Below the pieces are notes generated by a model that worked only from the letters and a program-made list of their open reading frames with translations, searched no databases and had not been told where the DNA came from. A stretch of 64,000 nt of DNA from Mucilaginibacter sp. OK283. Its GTDB lineage: Bacteria > Bacteroidota > Bacteroidia > Sphingobacteriales > Sphingobacteriaceae. Made by a program: the position numbers and the translations under genes. Position 1 is the first letter of the stretch. Every line of letters begins with the position of its first letter. The stretch covers positions 62,001-126,000 of the forward strand of contig NZ_FODR01000007.1 in assembly GCF_900110415.1 (NCBI RefSeq), read 5' to 3'. Below, one piece after another: positions 43,649 through 52,378 of this stretch.

Positions 43649-46600
43649 ATGTCAATAAAAGTAGCAATTCGTCATTTTACAAGTTACAAGTACGATAAAC
43701 ATATCACGCTTTCGCCACAAGTTATCCGTTTACGGCCTGCCGCGCACTCGCGTACCATGATTAAAGGCTACTCGCTAAAAATATTCCCCGAAAAGCACTT
43801 TATAAACTGGCAGCAGGACCCCTTTGGTAATTACCTTGCCCGCATTGTTTTCCCGGAGAAGGTAAACGAATTTGTGATTGATGTAGAGGTGATTGCCGAT
43901 ATGGTAGTGATAAATCCCTTTGATTTTTTTGTGGAGGAGTATGCTAATCACTATCCTTTTGAGTATGAAGAATCATTGAAAAAGAACCTGGTGCCGTATC
44001 TGGAGATAACCGAGCGCGGCCCGCTGTTAATGGATTTAACAGAGAAAGCCGCCGAGCTGCTTAAGAAAAATGCCGTCACCCAGGATTTTTTGGTTACCCT
44101 TAATAGGCTACTTTATCTTGAGATTTCCTACAATATCCGCATGGAGCCGGGCGTACAATCATGCGAGGAAACGCTGGAACTTAAATCGGGCTCATGTCGT
44201 GATACGGCATGGCTGTTTGTGCAGTTGCTGAGGCATTTTGGGTTGGCTGCGCGTTTTGCATCGGGCTACCTGGTGCAGCTAAAGCCCGATATTAAATCAT
44301 TAGACGGCCCATCGGGCCCCGAACAGGATTTTACTGACCTGCATGCCTGGACAGAAGTTTACCTGCCCGGCGCGGGCTGGATAGGACTCGATCCAACGTC
44401 TGGCTTGTTTGCCGGCGAGGGGCATATTCCATTGGCCTGTACGCCTGATCCGCAGAGCGCTGCGCCAATTAGCGGTGGTATCATCAGCGATACAAACGAC
44501 CCCATCAAAACAGAGTTTCATTTTGAAAATACCATTACCCGTATTGAAGAAAAACCACGGGTAACCAAACCATTCTCTGACGAGCAATGGGAAGATATTA
44601 TGGCCCTTGGCGATAAGGTTGATGAGGAATTTGCCAACAACAATGTACGCCTTACCATGGGCGGCGAACCAACTTTTGTATCTGTAGATAATAATGAAGC
44701 GCCCGAATGGAACTCGGCTGCCGATGGCGAGCATAAACGCCGCCTGTCCAATATCCTGTTCCACAAGCTTAAAAACGAGTATGGCGAAGGCGCGTTAATG
44801 CAATACGGGCAGGGCAAATGGTATCCAGGCGAACCGCTGCCACGCTGGAAACTGGCCTGCTATTGGCGTAAGGATAATGTGCCCTTGTGGAACAACGATA
44901 CGTTAATGGCCGACCTGTCGAAAGATTACGGCCTTGGCCCTAAGGATGCAAAAAGCTTTATGAAGCTGCTTACCAAGGAATTGCATATCGACCCTAAAAA
45001 TATTAACCCAACTTACGAAGACCCCTTTTATTTTTTGTGGGAAGAAAGTAAAACGCCCATCAATGTCGATCCGCTAAAGGTTGATCTGAAATCTCCGCTG
45101 GAGCGACAAAAACTGGCCGAGTTGCTGAATACCGGCCTGAACGAGCCTGTTGGCTATGTGGTGCCTATTAAATGGGATCTGGAACAAAGCAATTGGCAAA
45201 GTTGTAAATGGTCGTTCAGGCGACAAAATTTATTCCTGGTGCCAGGCAATTCGCCCGTGGGCTTGCGCCTGCCATTGGATTCTGTGCAATATTTTGACCC
45301 GGCAGAGCAGGAAGAGTTACCGGAAAGAAGCCTTTTTGCCGATGTGGATGCTTTGCCTGACGGCGATCACTTGATTCCCGAAACCGGGGCCAAGTTTAAC
45401 AACAGCAAAACCATTTTTAAAACGGCTTTGGTAGTTGAGGTAAGGCAAGGCAAACTGTTTATATTTTTCCCGCCTACCAGCTATTTTGAGCATTATTTAT
45501 ACCTGGTGAATGCTGTTGAGCGTACGGCCGAGAAGCTAAAGATGCCGGTATTGATTGAAGGCTACGATCCGCCAACCGATAATCGCATCACCAAAATGAT
45601 GATAACGCCCGATCCCGGTGTTATCGAGGTGAACATCCACCCCGCGGCAAGCTGGCGCGAACTGGCAAAAAATTACGATGTGCTGTATAAAAAGGCAGCA
45701 GAATCGCGCCTTGCGACGGAAAAGTTCAACATTGATGGCAGGCATACCGGGACGGGTGGGGGTAACCACGTAACCCTGGGTGGCGAAACACCGGCTGATA
45801 GTCCGCTATTGCGCCGGCCCGATATTTTGCGCAGTTTTATAACCTTCTGGCAGCATCACCCTTGCTTGTCGTACCTGTTTTCTACCCAGTTTATAGGCCC
45901 CACCAGCCAGGCGCCACGTGTTGATGAGGGCAGGATGGAAACATTGTATGAGCTGGAAATAGCGTTTCAGCAGGTACCCGACCGGGCCGAAAATGAAGTT
46001 CCCTTTTGGCTGGTTGATAGGATTTTCCGTCACTTTTTAACAGATATTACCGGCAATACACACCGCTCGGAGTTTTGTATCGATAAGCTTTACTCGCCCG
46101 ATTCATCAAGCGGCCGTTTGGGTATCCTGGAGTTCCGGGGCTTTGATATGCCGCCGCATTACCGCATGAGCATGGTGCAGTTCCTGCTGATCCGGACGTT
46201 GCTGGCCTGGTTCTGGAAAACGCCATACAACCATAAACTGGTACGATGGGGAACCGAACTGCACGACCGCTTCCTGCTGCCACATTATTGCTATAAAGAT
46301 ATGACGGAGGTGGTAAATAGCCTGCGCGATGCCGGTTATGGTTTTGATATCTCGTGGTTTGAACCTTTCTTTAGCTTCCGTTTCCCGTTCCTGGGTGAAC
46401 TGCAGGTGGATGATATCAATATCGAAATTAAGATGGCCATTGAGCCATGGCATGTATTGGGCGAAGAAATGTCGAGCACAGGCACCTCGCGCTTTGTGGA
46501 TTCATCGCTGGAGCGTATCCAGGTTAAAATATCGGGCCTTACCGATTCGCGTTACACCTTTTTATGTAACGGTTTAAAAATACCGCTAAAAAGCACAGGT

Positions 46601-47008
46601 GTACAAGGCGAATATATTGCCGGCGTACGCTACCGGGCCTGGCAACCGCCATCGGCACTACACCCCACCATCGGTACGGATACGCCGCTGGTGTTTGATT
46701 TGTTTGACACCTGGACGCAAAAATCAGTGGCTGCATGCCAGTACCATGTATCGCATCCCGGAGGACGTAGCTACGATACCTTCCCGGTAAACAGTTATGA
46801 AGCCGAATCGCGCATCATTTCCCGCTTTTTTGATTTTGGCCATTCGGTTAACCTGGTTGAGCCGGCCGTTGCCCAGCAAACAGCAGGAGGGAGGTTTGTT
46901 ACCAAAATGAATATACTGCCGCAATATACCATCACCAATGAAGTAGTTAGCCCGGAATATCCGTACACTATGGATTTGAGGCGATATAAAAATGCCAGGA
47001 ATTTATAG
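43649..47008 (+). CDS. Transglutaminase-like domain fused to DUF2126 (putative amidoligase)
   Basis: A 1119-residue cytoplasmic protein. Residues 1-290 are a bacterial transglutaminase-like protein: N-terminal AIRHFTSYKYDKHITLSPQ, then Cys183 in GSCRDTAWLFVQLLRHFG, His232 in DLHAWTEVYLPG and Asp248 in GLDPTSG form the triad. Residues 325-1110 are DUF2126, described in Pfam as a putative amidoligase with a GCS2-like fold. Landmarks are LTMGGEPTFVSVD, YGQGKWYPGEPLPRW, GTGGGNHVTLGG and RSEFCIDKLYSPDSSSGRLG. The two-domain layout is known from other phyla. It is the first gene of a three-gene plus-strand unit (ATP-grasp gene 23 nt later). Substrate and product are unknown. A palindrome abuts the start codon. 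Confidence 0.93.
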   Translation: MSIKVAIRHFTSYKYDKHITLSPQVIRLRPAAHSRTMIKGYSLKIFPEKHFINWQQDPFGNYLARIVFPEKVNEFVIDVEVIADMVVINPFDFFVEEYANHYPFEYEESLKKNLVPYLEITERGPLLMDLTEKAAELLKKNAVTQDFLVTLNRLLYLEISYNIRMEPGVQSCEETLELKSGSCRDTAWLFVQLLRHFGLAARFASGYLVQLKPDIKSLDGPSGPEQDFTDLHAWTEVYLPGAGWIGLDPTSGLFAGEGHIPLACTPDPQSAAPISGGIISDTNDPIKTEFHFENTITRIEEKPRVTKPFSDEQWEDIMALGDKVDEEFANNNVRLTMGGEPTFVSVDNNEAPEWNSAADGEHKRRLSNILFHKLKNEYGEGALMQYGQGKWYPGEPLPRWKLACYWRKDNVPLWNNDTLMADLSKDYGLGPKDAKSFMKLLTKELHIDPKNINPTYEDPFYFLWEESKTPINVDPLKVDLKSPLERQKLAELLNTGLNEPVGYVVPIKWDLEQSNWQSCKWSFRRQNLFLVPGNSPVGLRLPLDSVQYFDPAEQEELPERSLFADVDALPDGDHLIPETGAKFNNSKTIFKTALVVEVRQGKLFIFFPPTSYFEHYLYLVNAVERTAEKLKMPVLIEGYDPPTDNRITKMMITPDPGVIEVNIHPAASWRELAKNYDVLYKKAAESRLATEKFNIDGRHTGTGGGNHVTLGGETPADSPLLRRPDILRSFITFWQHHPCLSYLFSTQFIGPTSQAPRVDEGRMETLYELEIAFQQVPDRAENEVPFWLVDRIFRHFLTDITGNTHRSEFCIDKLYSPDSSSGRLGILEFRGFDMPPHYRMSMVQFLLIRTLLAWFWKTPYNHKLVRWGTELHDRFLLPHYCYKDMTEVVNSLRDAGYGFDISWFEPFFSFRFPFLGELQVDDINIEIKMAIEPWHVLGEEMSSTGTSRFVDSSLERIQVKISGLTDSRYTFLCNGLKIPLKSTGVQGEYIAGVRYRAWQPPSALHPTIGTDTPLVFDLFDTWTQKSVAACQYHVSHPGGRSYDTFPVNSYEAESRIISRFFDFGHSVNLVEPAVAQQTAGGRFVTKMNILPQYTITNEVVSPEYPYTMDLRRYKNARNL

Positions 47009-47031
47009 CAGAAAAATCAGACATTTGGAAA

Positions 47032-49584
47032 ATGATTGAAACTTACCTGGAGCGGAACGGTAAAACTGCCAAACCTTTTTTTGATGAGCTTGCCGCACCC
47101 GAAGGCGTGGTGCGCGAGCATTGGAAAAAGCTTGCCCATGCTTATGACGAGCTGGGCCTTGAAAAAATGGAGCAGCGGAGCCGGGAAATTAGCCAGGAGT
47201 TGCGCGATAATGGGGTTACTTATAACGTGTACAGCGATCCTGACGGCATTAACCGCCCCTGGAAGCTTGACCCTGTGCCAATGGTATTTAGCCAGCAGGA
47301 ATGGGAAAATATTGAAAAAGGCTTAGTACAGCGTGCCGAATTGCTTAACCTGATTATAGCTGATATTTATGGCGAACGCAGGCTGATTAAAGAGGGGTTT
47401 ATTCCCTTTGATCTGGTATTTACCCATAAAGGGTTTTTAAGGCAGGCCGATAAAATTAAAATCCCCGGCAAATTCCAGCTTATCCAATACTCTGCCGATT
47501 TGGTACGGGGGCCGCTTGGCAAAATGTGGGTGTTGCATGACCGTGCCGACGCCCCATCGGGTGCCGGATACACGCTTGAAAACAGGGCCGCCATGACCAG
47601 GGTTTTTCCAGATCTGATCCGTGAAAACCAGGTGCGTAAAATTTCGTCCTATTATCAAACATTAAAAAATACGCTTACCAGGCTTGCTTTACAAAATAAA
47701 GAGAACCCACGGGTGGTGCTTTTATCGCCTGGTACAGCCAACGAAACTTACTTTGAACACGCTTACCTTGCATCGTCATTAGGTTTTACCCTTGTTTTTG
47801 GGCAGGATTTAACCGTGAGCGATGGCTATGTATGGCTAAAAACCTTAAAAGGGTTAGAGAAAGTTGATGTTATTGTACGCCGTGTTGATGATATATTTTG
47901 CGATCCGCTGGAGTTTTTGGGCGATTCGCACTTAGGGGTGGTTGGGTTGATGGAAGCCGTACGGCAAAAAAAGGTGACCATTATTAACCCATTAGGTGGC
48001 CGTATATTGGAGAACCCGGGGTTGATGGCTTTTTTGCCGCGCCTGTGTAAGCACCTGTTAAACGAAGAACTGATATTACCATCGGTAGCCACCTGGTGGT
48101 GCGGGCACGAGAAAGAAAAAAAATATGTGCTGGATAACCTGCCCTTCCTTATTATCCGGTCTATTTACCGGAGTAACGAGAATCGCCCATACATCGGCAG
48201 CGAACTGAGCAAAAAACAGATAGAGGATTTGAGGACTGAAATAAACACCCGGCCTTATTTATATGTGGCACAGGAGGTAGTAAGCTTCAGTACCACGCCA
48301 TCATTAATTGGCAACAACCTGGAAGCCTGTAACGCAGTGTTCAGGAGCTACATTGTAGCCGATATGGATAAAGAGGTTTACCATGTAATGCCGGGCGGTT
48401 TATCAAGGAGCTTTCCTACAAAAGGCGAGTTTATTATTTCTAACCAATCGGGTGGTATCAGTAAGGATACCTGGGTACTGGGGCCATCGCCCCAAAGCCA
48501 GGCAAAGCCGGCTGTTAATCAGCCGGTATTGCGGCAGGTGAAAAATATTTTGCCAAGCCGCACCGGCGAGAGCCTGTTTTGGCTGGGCCGGTACCTTGAC
48601 AGGGCAGTTATTAACGTGCGGTTAATGCGAATTGTGCTTAAAATTTACAATGAGCGCGATGACGAAATTCACCCGGAAACCAACCAAACCCTGGTGATAT
48701 TGCTTAAAACTTTAAGCGCGGTAACGGGTACTTTACCCGGCTTTGCCTCAGCCGATCAGACCCGCTTAAGGCAACCCGAAAAAGAATTATTATCACTGGC
48801 GGTTGAAACAGGCAGGGCAGGTACTTTGGCGCAATCCCTGCAATCATTTTTGACAAACGGTTATGCCGTACGCGACCGTTTAAGCCTGGATACCTGGAGG
48901 ATTCTGGATAGCATATCCGAGGAGTTTGAGTTGATGAAGGAAAACGGCGACGATTTACGCAAGATTTATCATAACCTCGATCAGTTTATCATCAAGCTGA
49001 TGGCTTTCATCGGCCTCAACAACGATAACATGACCAGGGCATCCAGCTGGCGGTTGCTTAACATAGGCCGGTTTTTAGAATCATCGTTAAATACATGCAT
49101 CATTTTACAGGCTGCATTGGCCAACAACGTAACGCCCGAGGTGGAGAAGCAACTGATGGAACTGGTGCTGATGTGTAACGAGAGTTTGGTTACGTACCGG
49201 TACCTATACCGGTCAACACTTCAATTGCCGGGTGTGCTCAATTTGCTGCTTGTTAACGAGGATAATCCAAAATCGGTAGCCTTTTTAATCGCTAAAATTG
49301 ATGAGCACCTGGCACACCTGCCCGATAACCATAAAGAAGGCGGCCTTAGCCCGGCGCACAAAAAACTGCTGGAGGCATTAACGATGATCAGGCTTTGCGA
49401 TGTAAACAAGATGGTACCATCGGCCAATGCCAATGGTTTTGGCAAAAAAGAGCTTAGTGGCTTTTTGCACCACCTGATTACCTTATTGAGCCAGGCATCA
49501 ACCATTATATTTGAAAGCTACTTTAGCCCTACGCAAAGCCAGTACAGCTTTGTGAAGAATAATAACGCCTTACCCGAACTATGA
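47032..49584 (+). CDS. Circularly permuted ATP-grasp type 2 protein fused to an alpha-E domain
   Basis: An 850-residue protein. Residues 1-480 match the COG2308/DUF404-DUF407 circularly permuted ATP-grasp: EGVVREHWKKLAHAYDELG, YNVYSDPDGINRPWKLDPVP, LIIADIYGERRLIKEG, GLMEAVRQKKVTIINPLGG and FIISNQSGGISKDTWVLG. From about 505 the alpha-E domain (DUF403/COG2307) begins with LPSRTGESLFWLGRYLDRA and continues as an all-helical region with MTRASSWRLLNIGRFLESS. ATP-grasp enzymes ligate a carboxylate to an amine or thiol through an acyl-phosphate. No product is known for this family. It lies between two transglutaminase-like genes in one unit. The fusion of ATP-grasp and alpha-E is a known arrangement. 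Confidence 0.93.
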   Translation: MIETYLERNGKTAKPFFDELAAPEGVVREHWKKLAHAYDELGLEKMEQRSREISQELRDNGVTYNVYSDPDGINRPWKLDPVPMVFSQQEWENIEKGLVQRAELLNLIIADIYGERRLIKEGFIPFDLVFTHKGFLRQADKIKIPGKFQLIQYSADLVRGPLGKMWVLHDRADAPSGAGYTLENRAAMTRVFPDLIRENQVRKISSYYQTLKNTLTRLALQNKENPRVVLLSPGTANETYFEHAYLASSLGFTLVFGQDLTVSDGYVWLKTLKGLEKVDVIVRRVDDIFCDPLEFLGDSHLGVVGLMEAVRQKKVTIINPLGGRILENPGLMAFLPRLCKHLLNEELILPSVATWWCGHEKEKKYVLDNLPFLIIRSIYRSNENRPYIGSELSKKQIEDLRTEINTRPYLYVAQEVVSFSTTPSLIGNNLEACNAVFRSYIVADMDKEVYHVMPGGLSRSFPTKGEFIISNQSGGISKDTWVLGPSPQSQAKPAVNQPVLRQVKNILPSRTGESLFWLGRYLDRAVINVRLMRIVLKIYNERDDEIHPETNQTLVILLKTLSAVTGTLPGFASADQTRLRQPEKELLSLAVETGRAGTLAQSLQSFLTNGYAVRDRLSLDTWRILDSISEEFELMKENGDDLRKIYHNLDQFIIKLMAFIGLNNDNMTRASSWRLLNIGRFLESSLNTCIILQAALANNVTPEVEKQLMELVLMCNESLVTYRYLYRSTLQLPGVLNLLLVNEDNPKSVAFLIAKIDEHLAHLPDNHKEGGLSPAHKKLLEALTMIRLCDVNKMVPSANANGFGKKELSGFLHHLITLLSQASTIIFESYFSPTQSQYSFVKNNNALPEL

Positions 49585-49639
49585 GAACCGCTAATACAAA
49601 GCCATTTTTTAACCGGTGTTTTCAAAACTGCCAAAGCTT

Positions 49640-50515
49640 ATGAAATACCAGGTAACCCATATTACCAAATATGAATACCAGTTGCCGGCTTCGTTATGCC
49701 ATAACCTGGTATACCAGGTGCCGGTTAACCATAGTTTCCAGGAAGTGGAGAAGGTGAACTACCAAATTCATCCCGTACCACATTTGATAGTAACCAGGGA
49801 GGATTTTTTTAGTAATAAATTTATCTATTTTTCGATAGAAGAATTTCATCAACGGTTAACCGTCGAGATAAAAAGCGAGGTTAAAATTTCGGAGCCGGTA
49901 TGGATTAGCGCTGCACCCCAAAACACAACACCCTGGGAAAACGTGGTGATTTGGCTGAAAAGTACCGATGCTGAAAGTGACATCAGGCAATTTTATCTCG
50001 AATCGGATCATGTGGTGTTTATACCAGGCATCCGGGAGTATGCATTAAAATCATTCACGCCCGGCAGGCCAATTATGGAAGCCATGCTTGACCTTAATTC
50101 CCGCATATTTAATGATTTTGATTTCACGCCCGGCTTTACAGATGTTACCACCAAACTGGAAGAAGTTTTTTTGCATAAAAAAGGCGTTTGCCAGGATTTT
50201 GCGCATTTCTCGTTGGCCTGCCTACGTTCGATAGGCTTATCGGCCAGATATGTAAGCGGATACATCGAGACGCTGCCGCCGCCCGGAAAACCAAAACTGT
50301 TTGGCTCGGATGCCTCACACGCCTGGATAGCATTGTACATTCCGGATATAGGGTGGACAGAGTTTGACGCGACTAATAATATGCTGGTTAACGACCGCCA
50401 CATCCGTACTGCCATCGGTCGCGATTTTGCCGACGTAGTGCCATTAAAAGGAGTGGTTTACAGTGGCGCCGGCCAAAGGATGTATGTAAATGTGGATGTG
50501 CGGAGGGTAGAATAG
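49640..50515 (+). CDS. Transglutaminase-like cysteine-protease-fold protein
   Basis: A 291-residue cytoplasmic protein starting at the ATG at 49640; a GTG reading at 49616 adds eight residues and is less likely. The N-terminal beta domain opens with KYQVTHITKYEYQLPASLCH. The catalytic core carries GVCQDFAHFSLACLRSIGLS (Cys), SHAWIALYIPDIGWTEFDATNN (His, Asp) and ends in the family's DRHIRTAIGRDFADVVPLKG. It is the third gene of the transglutaminase-DUF2126/ATP-grasp unit, 55 nt after the second. It resembles a stand-alone version of the first gene's N-terminal domain, so the cluster has two distinct such enzymes. Confidence 0.93.
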   Translation: MKYQVTHITKYEYQLPASLCHNLVYQVPVNHSFQEVEKVNYQIHPVPHLIVTREDFFSNKFIYFSIEEFHQRLTVEIKSEVKISEPVWISAAPQNTTPWENVVIWLKSTDAESDIRQFYLESDHVVFIPGIREYALKSFTPGRPIMEAMLDLNSRIFNDFDFTPGFTDVTTKLEEVFLHKKGVCQDFAHFSLACLRSIGLSARYVSGYIETLPPPGKPKLFGSDASHAWIALYIPDIGWTEFDATNNMLVNDRHIRTAIGRDFADVVPLKGVVYSGAGQRMYVNVDVRRVE

Positions 50516-50676
50516 AACAACTATGACATCCTTCATACTTACAAATGACAAATTCGCTTTTCCTGTCATCCTGAGGCACGAAGGATCTATCAACTATGCA
50601 TGACCGATAGAAAAGTTCGCGAACAGATGCTTAGTTCCTACCCATGACATGTTGTACTTTCGACGTGCGCAGGCCG

Positions 50677-50748
50677 GTCACCCTGAGCCTGTCGAAGGGT
50701 CGCGCGGAGAGGCCTTTGCCCGCTATGGTTCGACAGGCTCACCATGAC
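50677..50748. repeat. REP-like extragenic palindrome
   Basis: gtcaccctgagcctgtcgaa and ttcgacaggctcaccatgac pair at 17 of 20 positions, with 13 bp perfect. This sequence type occurs as an intergenic repeat in many bacteria. A second stock motif, gtcatcctgaggcacgaagg, lies at 50565-50584. Together they explain most of the 417-bp gap 50516-50932; no gene is supported there. Confidence 0.8.
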
Positions 50749-50932
50749 AGCCCTTTTAACGATGTTATTCCCCTTTCAGAATTTCGCAAAATATTGCCAT
50801 TCCAGATGACAATATTTTGTTGTTGAATGTTACGCCCCAGCGCTTTTGCGAAATTTTACCACACAACCTTCTTATTTTGAAAGTCATTCGTCCTTCAGTG
50901 CTTCCTTCAGCATTTTAAAGCCAATCCCTTTA

Positions 50933-52030
50933 CTAATTCACCCTTGATGCATAACAAACCTTATGTATAAAGCTCAGTTTTTCTACCACATTTGGTGGTA
51001 TTACAAAAGGATACAAATCCTTGTTGCCCATACTCCGGTTCATGCTGTTCATCGCAAAGGTTAACGGTAACCATAAATTAAGCAGGGTTTCAAAACTTTC
51101 CTGTTGATAAGGGCTCACATTGATGATTGCCTTTAGGTTGCTTTTTTTATCGGCGAGGCGTGGAGATACCGCCATCCCGAAGGCATCGGCGGTTTCAAGC
51201 GTATCCATGATATGCAGGTAATGGGCCCAGGTTTCGGCCCAATCTTCCCATGGGTGCGAGCTTGCGTAGGTGCTAATGAAATTTAAGTTCCAGTCGGCGG
51301 GTGGTCCCTGGCTATAATTCCGTTCAAGGGCCTGGGCATAATCCTGGCGTTCATCGCCAAATAATTGGCGGTACTCGTCAATAAATGCACTGTTATCAAT
51401 TAGCCTGTCCCAGTAGTAATGGCCAACCTCGTGCCTGAAATGACCCAGCAGAGTACGATAAGGCTCGTTCATTTGCTTGCGCGATAGTTCACGTTTATCA
51501 TCATCAGCTTCATCAACATTCAGGGTAATTAAGCCATCTTCATGCCCGGTTAAAACATGTTGAGCGGCATCAGCCTCTGTAAGGAAATCAAAACTCAGGC
51601 CTTTAACTGCATCCTGAATTTTACTTACCAGGGGCAGCTTCATTTGCAACAGCGTATAAATAAGCCTGTGCTTGGCAAATTCTATCAACCGCCACTGCCT
51701 TAAATGATCAGGGTCGGCTAAATTAGGTACAACGTGGTTTAATTCACATGCGCGGCAAAATATATTAGGGCTATCAGCCGGTATAAGCCAGTTGCAAACA
51801 TCAAACTCATGGTTTTTGCAATATTTAAACAATTGCTTTTTATTGTTCATCAGTCCGCCTAATAACGGCTTTTTATTGCTGTGCAAACGATAAACGGCAT
51901 TGTTATCCTGGACAAGCGTGGCCAGGTTCAGATCACCGGGAATAAAACCCAAAGGACTTTTGCAACATTCACATATACTGTTTTCAAAATATAATAGCTG
52001 ACCGCAGTTGGTACATTTAAACAATTTCAT
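50933..52030 (-). CDS. Zinc-ribbon plus zinc-binding metallopeptidase (peptidase_Mx family)
   Basis: A 365-residue cytoplasmic protein. It begins with a zinc ribbon, FKCTNCGQLLYFENSICECC, with a later Cys cluster (YCKNHEFDVCNWLIP, FCRACELNHVVPN). The peptidase part contains HEVGHYYWDRLID, an H-E-x-x-H motif, and the downstream WEDWAETWAHYLHIMDTLETA with a possible third ligand. This matches the 'putative zinc-binding metallopeptidase' family (PF15887 with DUF2248-type ribbon), with no known substrate. It faces the transglutaminase/ATP-grasp unit tail to tail across a REP-like palindrome. A functional link is possible but not shown by this arrangement. Confidence 0.9.
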   Translation of the reverse strand: MKLFKCTNCGQLLYFENSICECCKSPLGFIPGDLNLATLVQDNNAVYRLHSNKKPLLGGLMNNKKQLFKYCKNHEFDVCNWLIPADSPNIFCRACELNHVVPNLADPDHLRQWRLIEFAKHRLIYTLLQMKLPLVSKIQDAVKGLSFDFLTEADAAQHVLTGHEDGLITLNVDEADDDKRELSRKQMNEPYRTLLGHFRHEVGHYYWDRLIDNSAFIDEYRQLFGDERQDYAQALERNYSQGPPADWNLNFISTYASSHPWEDWAETWAHYLHIMDTLETADAFGMAVSPRLADKKSNLKAIINVSPYQQESFETLLNLWLPLTFAMNSMNRSMGNKDLYPFVIPPNVVEKLSFIHKVCYASRVN

Positions 52031-52156
52031 AATCTGTGTTACGGCTGTTCATTGTTGAATAGCTTGTGAGTTAACAGATTATAAGGCGGCGGGTTTTGAG
52101 ATAGTGAAAATAAGAGGAGTGTATGCGTGGGCTGTTCCTATATGTTTTGAAAGAGG

Positions 52157-52339
52157 CTATATTAAATAATATTGAGCCTCCAATTTCTTTGGCGTAGGAT
52201 ATCTCAAGTATTGAATATCCTCAATCGGAATTTGCAGAACACTATCAAAGCCGATATTTTCTCCTAATGAAAATACGATCAACCACAATCCATTTCGGAT
52301 TAAAACATGGGTTAATTCCGGTCTGAAATAACATAACAC
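52157..52339 (-). CDS. Doubtful 60-residue ORF downstream of the alpha-2-macroglobulin gene
   Basis: The frame MLCYFRPELTHVLIRNG...SVLQIPIEDIQYLRYPTPKK has protein-like composition, and it starts 39 nt after the macroglobulin stop on the same strand. The start lies in the loop of a 10-bp palindrome. It could be a small gene, a remnant or chance. The rest of the 348-bp gap shows nothing clear. Confidence 0.25.
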   Translation of the reverse strand: MLCYFRPELTHVLIRNGLWLIVFSLGENIGFDSVLQIPIEDIQYLRYPTPKKLEAQYYLI

Positions 52340-52354
52340 CGAAATAACCCATGT
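52305..52354 (-). terminator. Terminator-like palindrome after the alpha-2-macroglobulin gene
   Basis: Perfect 10-bp arms ACATGGGTTA (52305-52314) and TAACCCATGT (52345-52354) with a 30-nt spacer. On the minus strand the stem is followed by TTTT. It begins 24 nt after the stop at 52379. The long loop makes it a weak candidate. Confidence 0.45.
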
Positions 52355-52378
52355 GAAAAAACACCTGCTGACCTTGTT

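Noticed and set aside
44300..44764. 154-residue minus-strand frame opposite the transglutaminase-DUF2126 gene
   Set aside because: Antisense shadow of conserved transglutaminase and DUF2126 codons.
50644..50826. Small plus-strand ORF reading VTLSLSKGR...VRQAHHD
   Set aside because: This is the translation of the REP-like palindrome and is a known kind of false gene.
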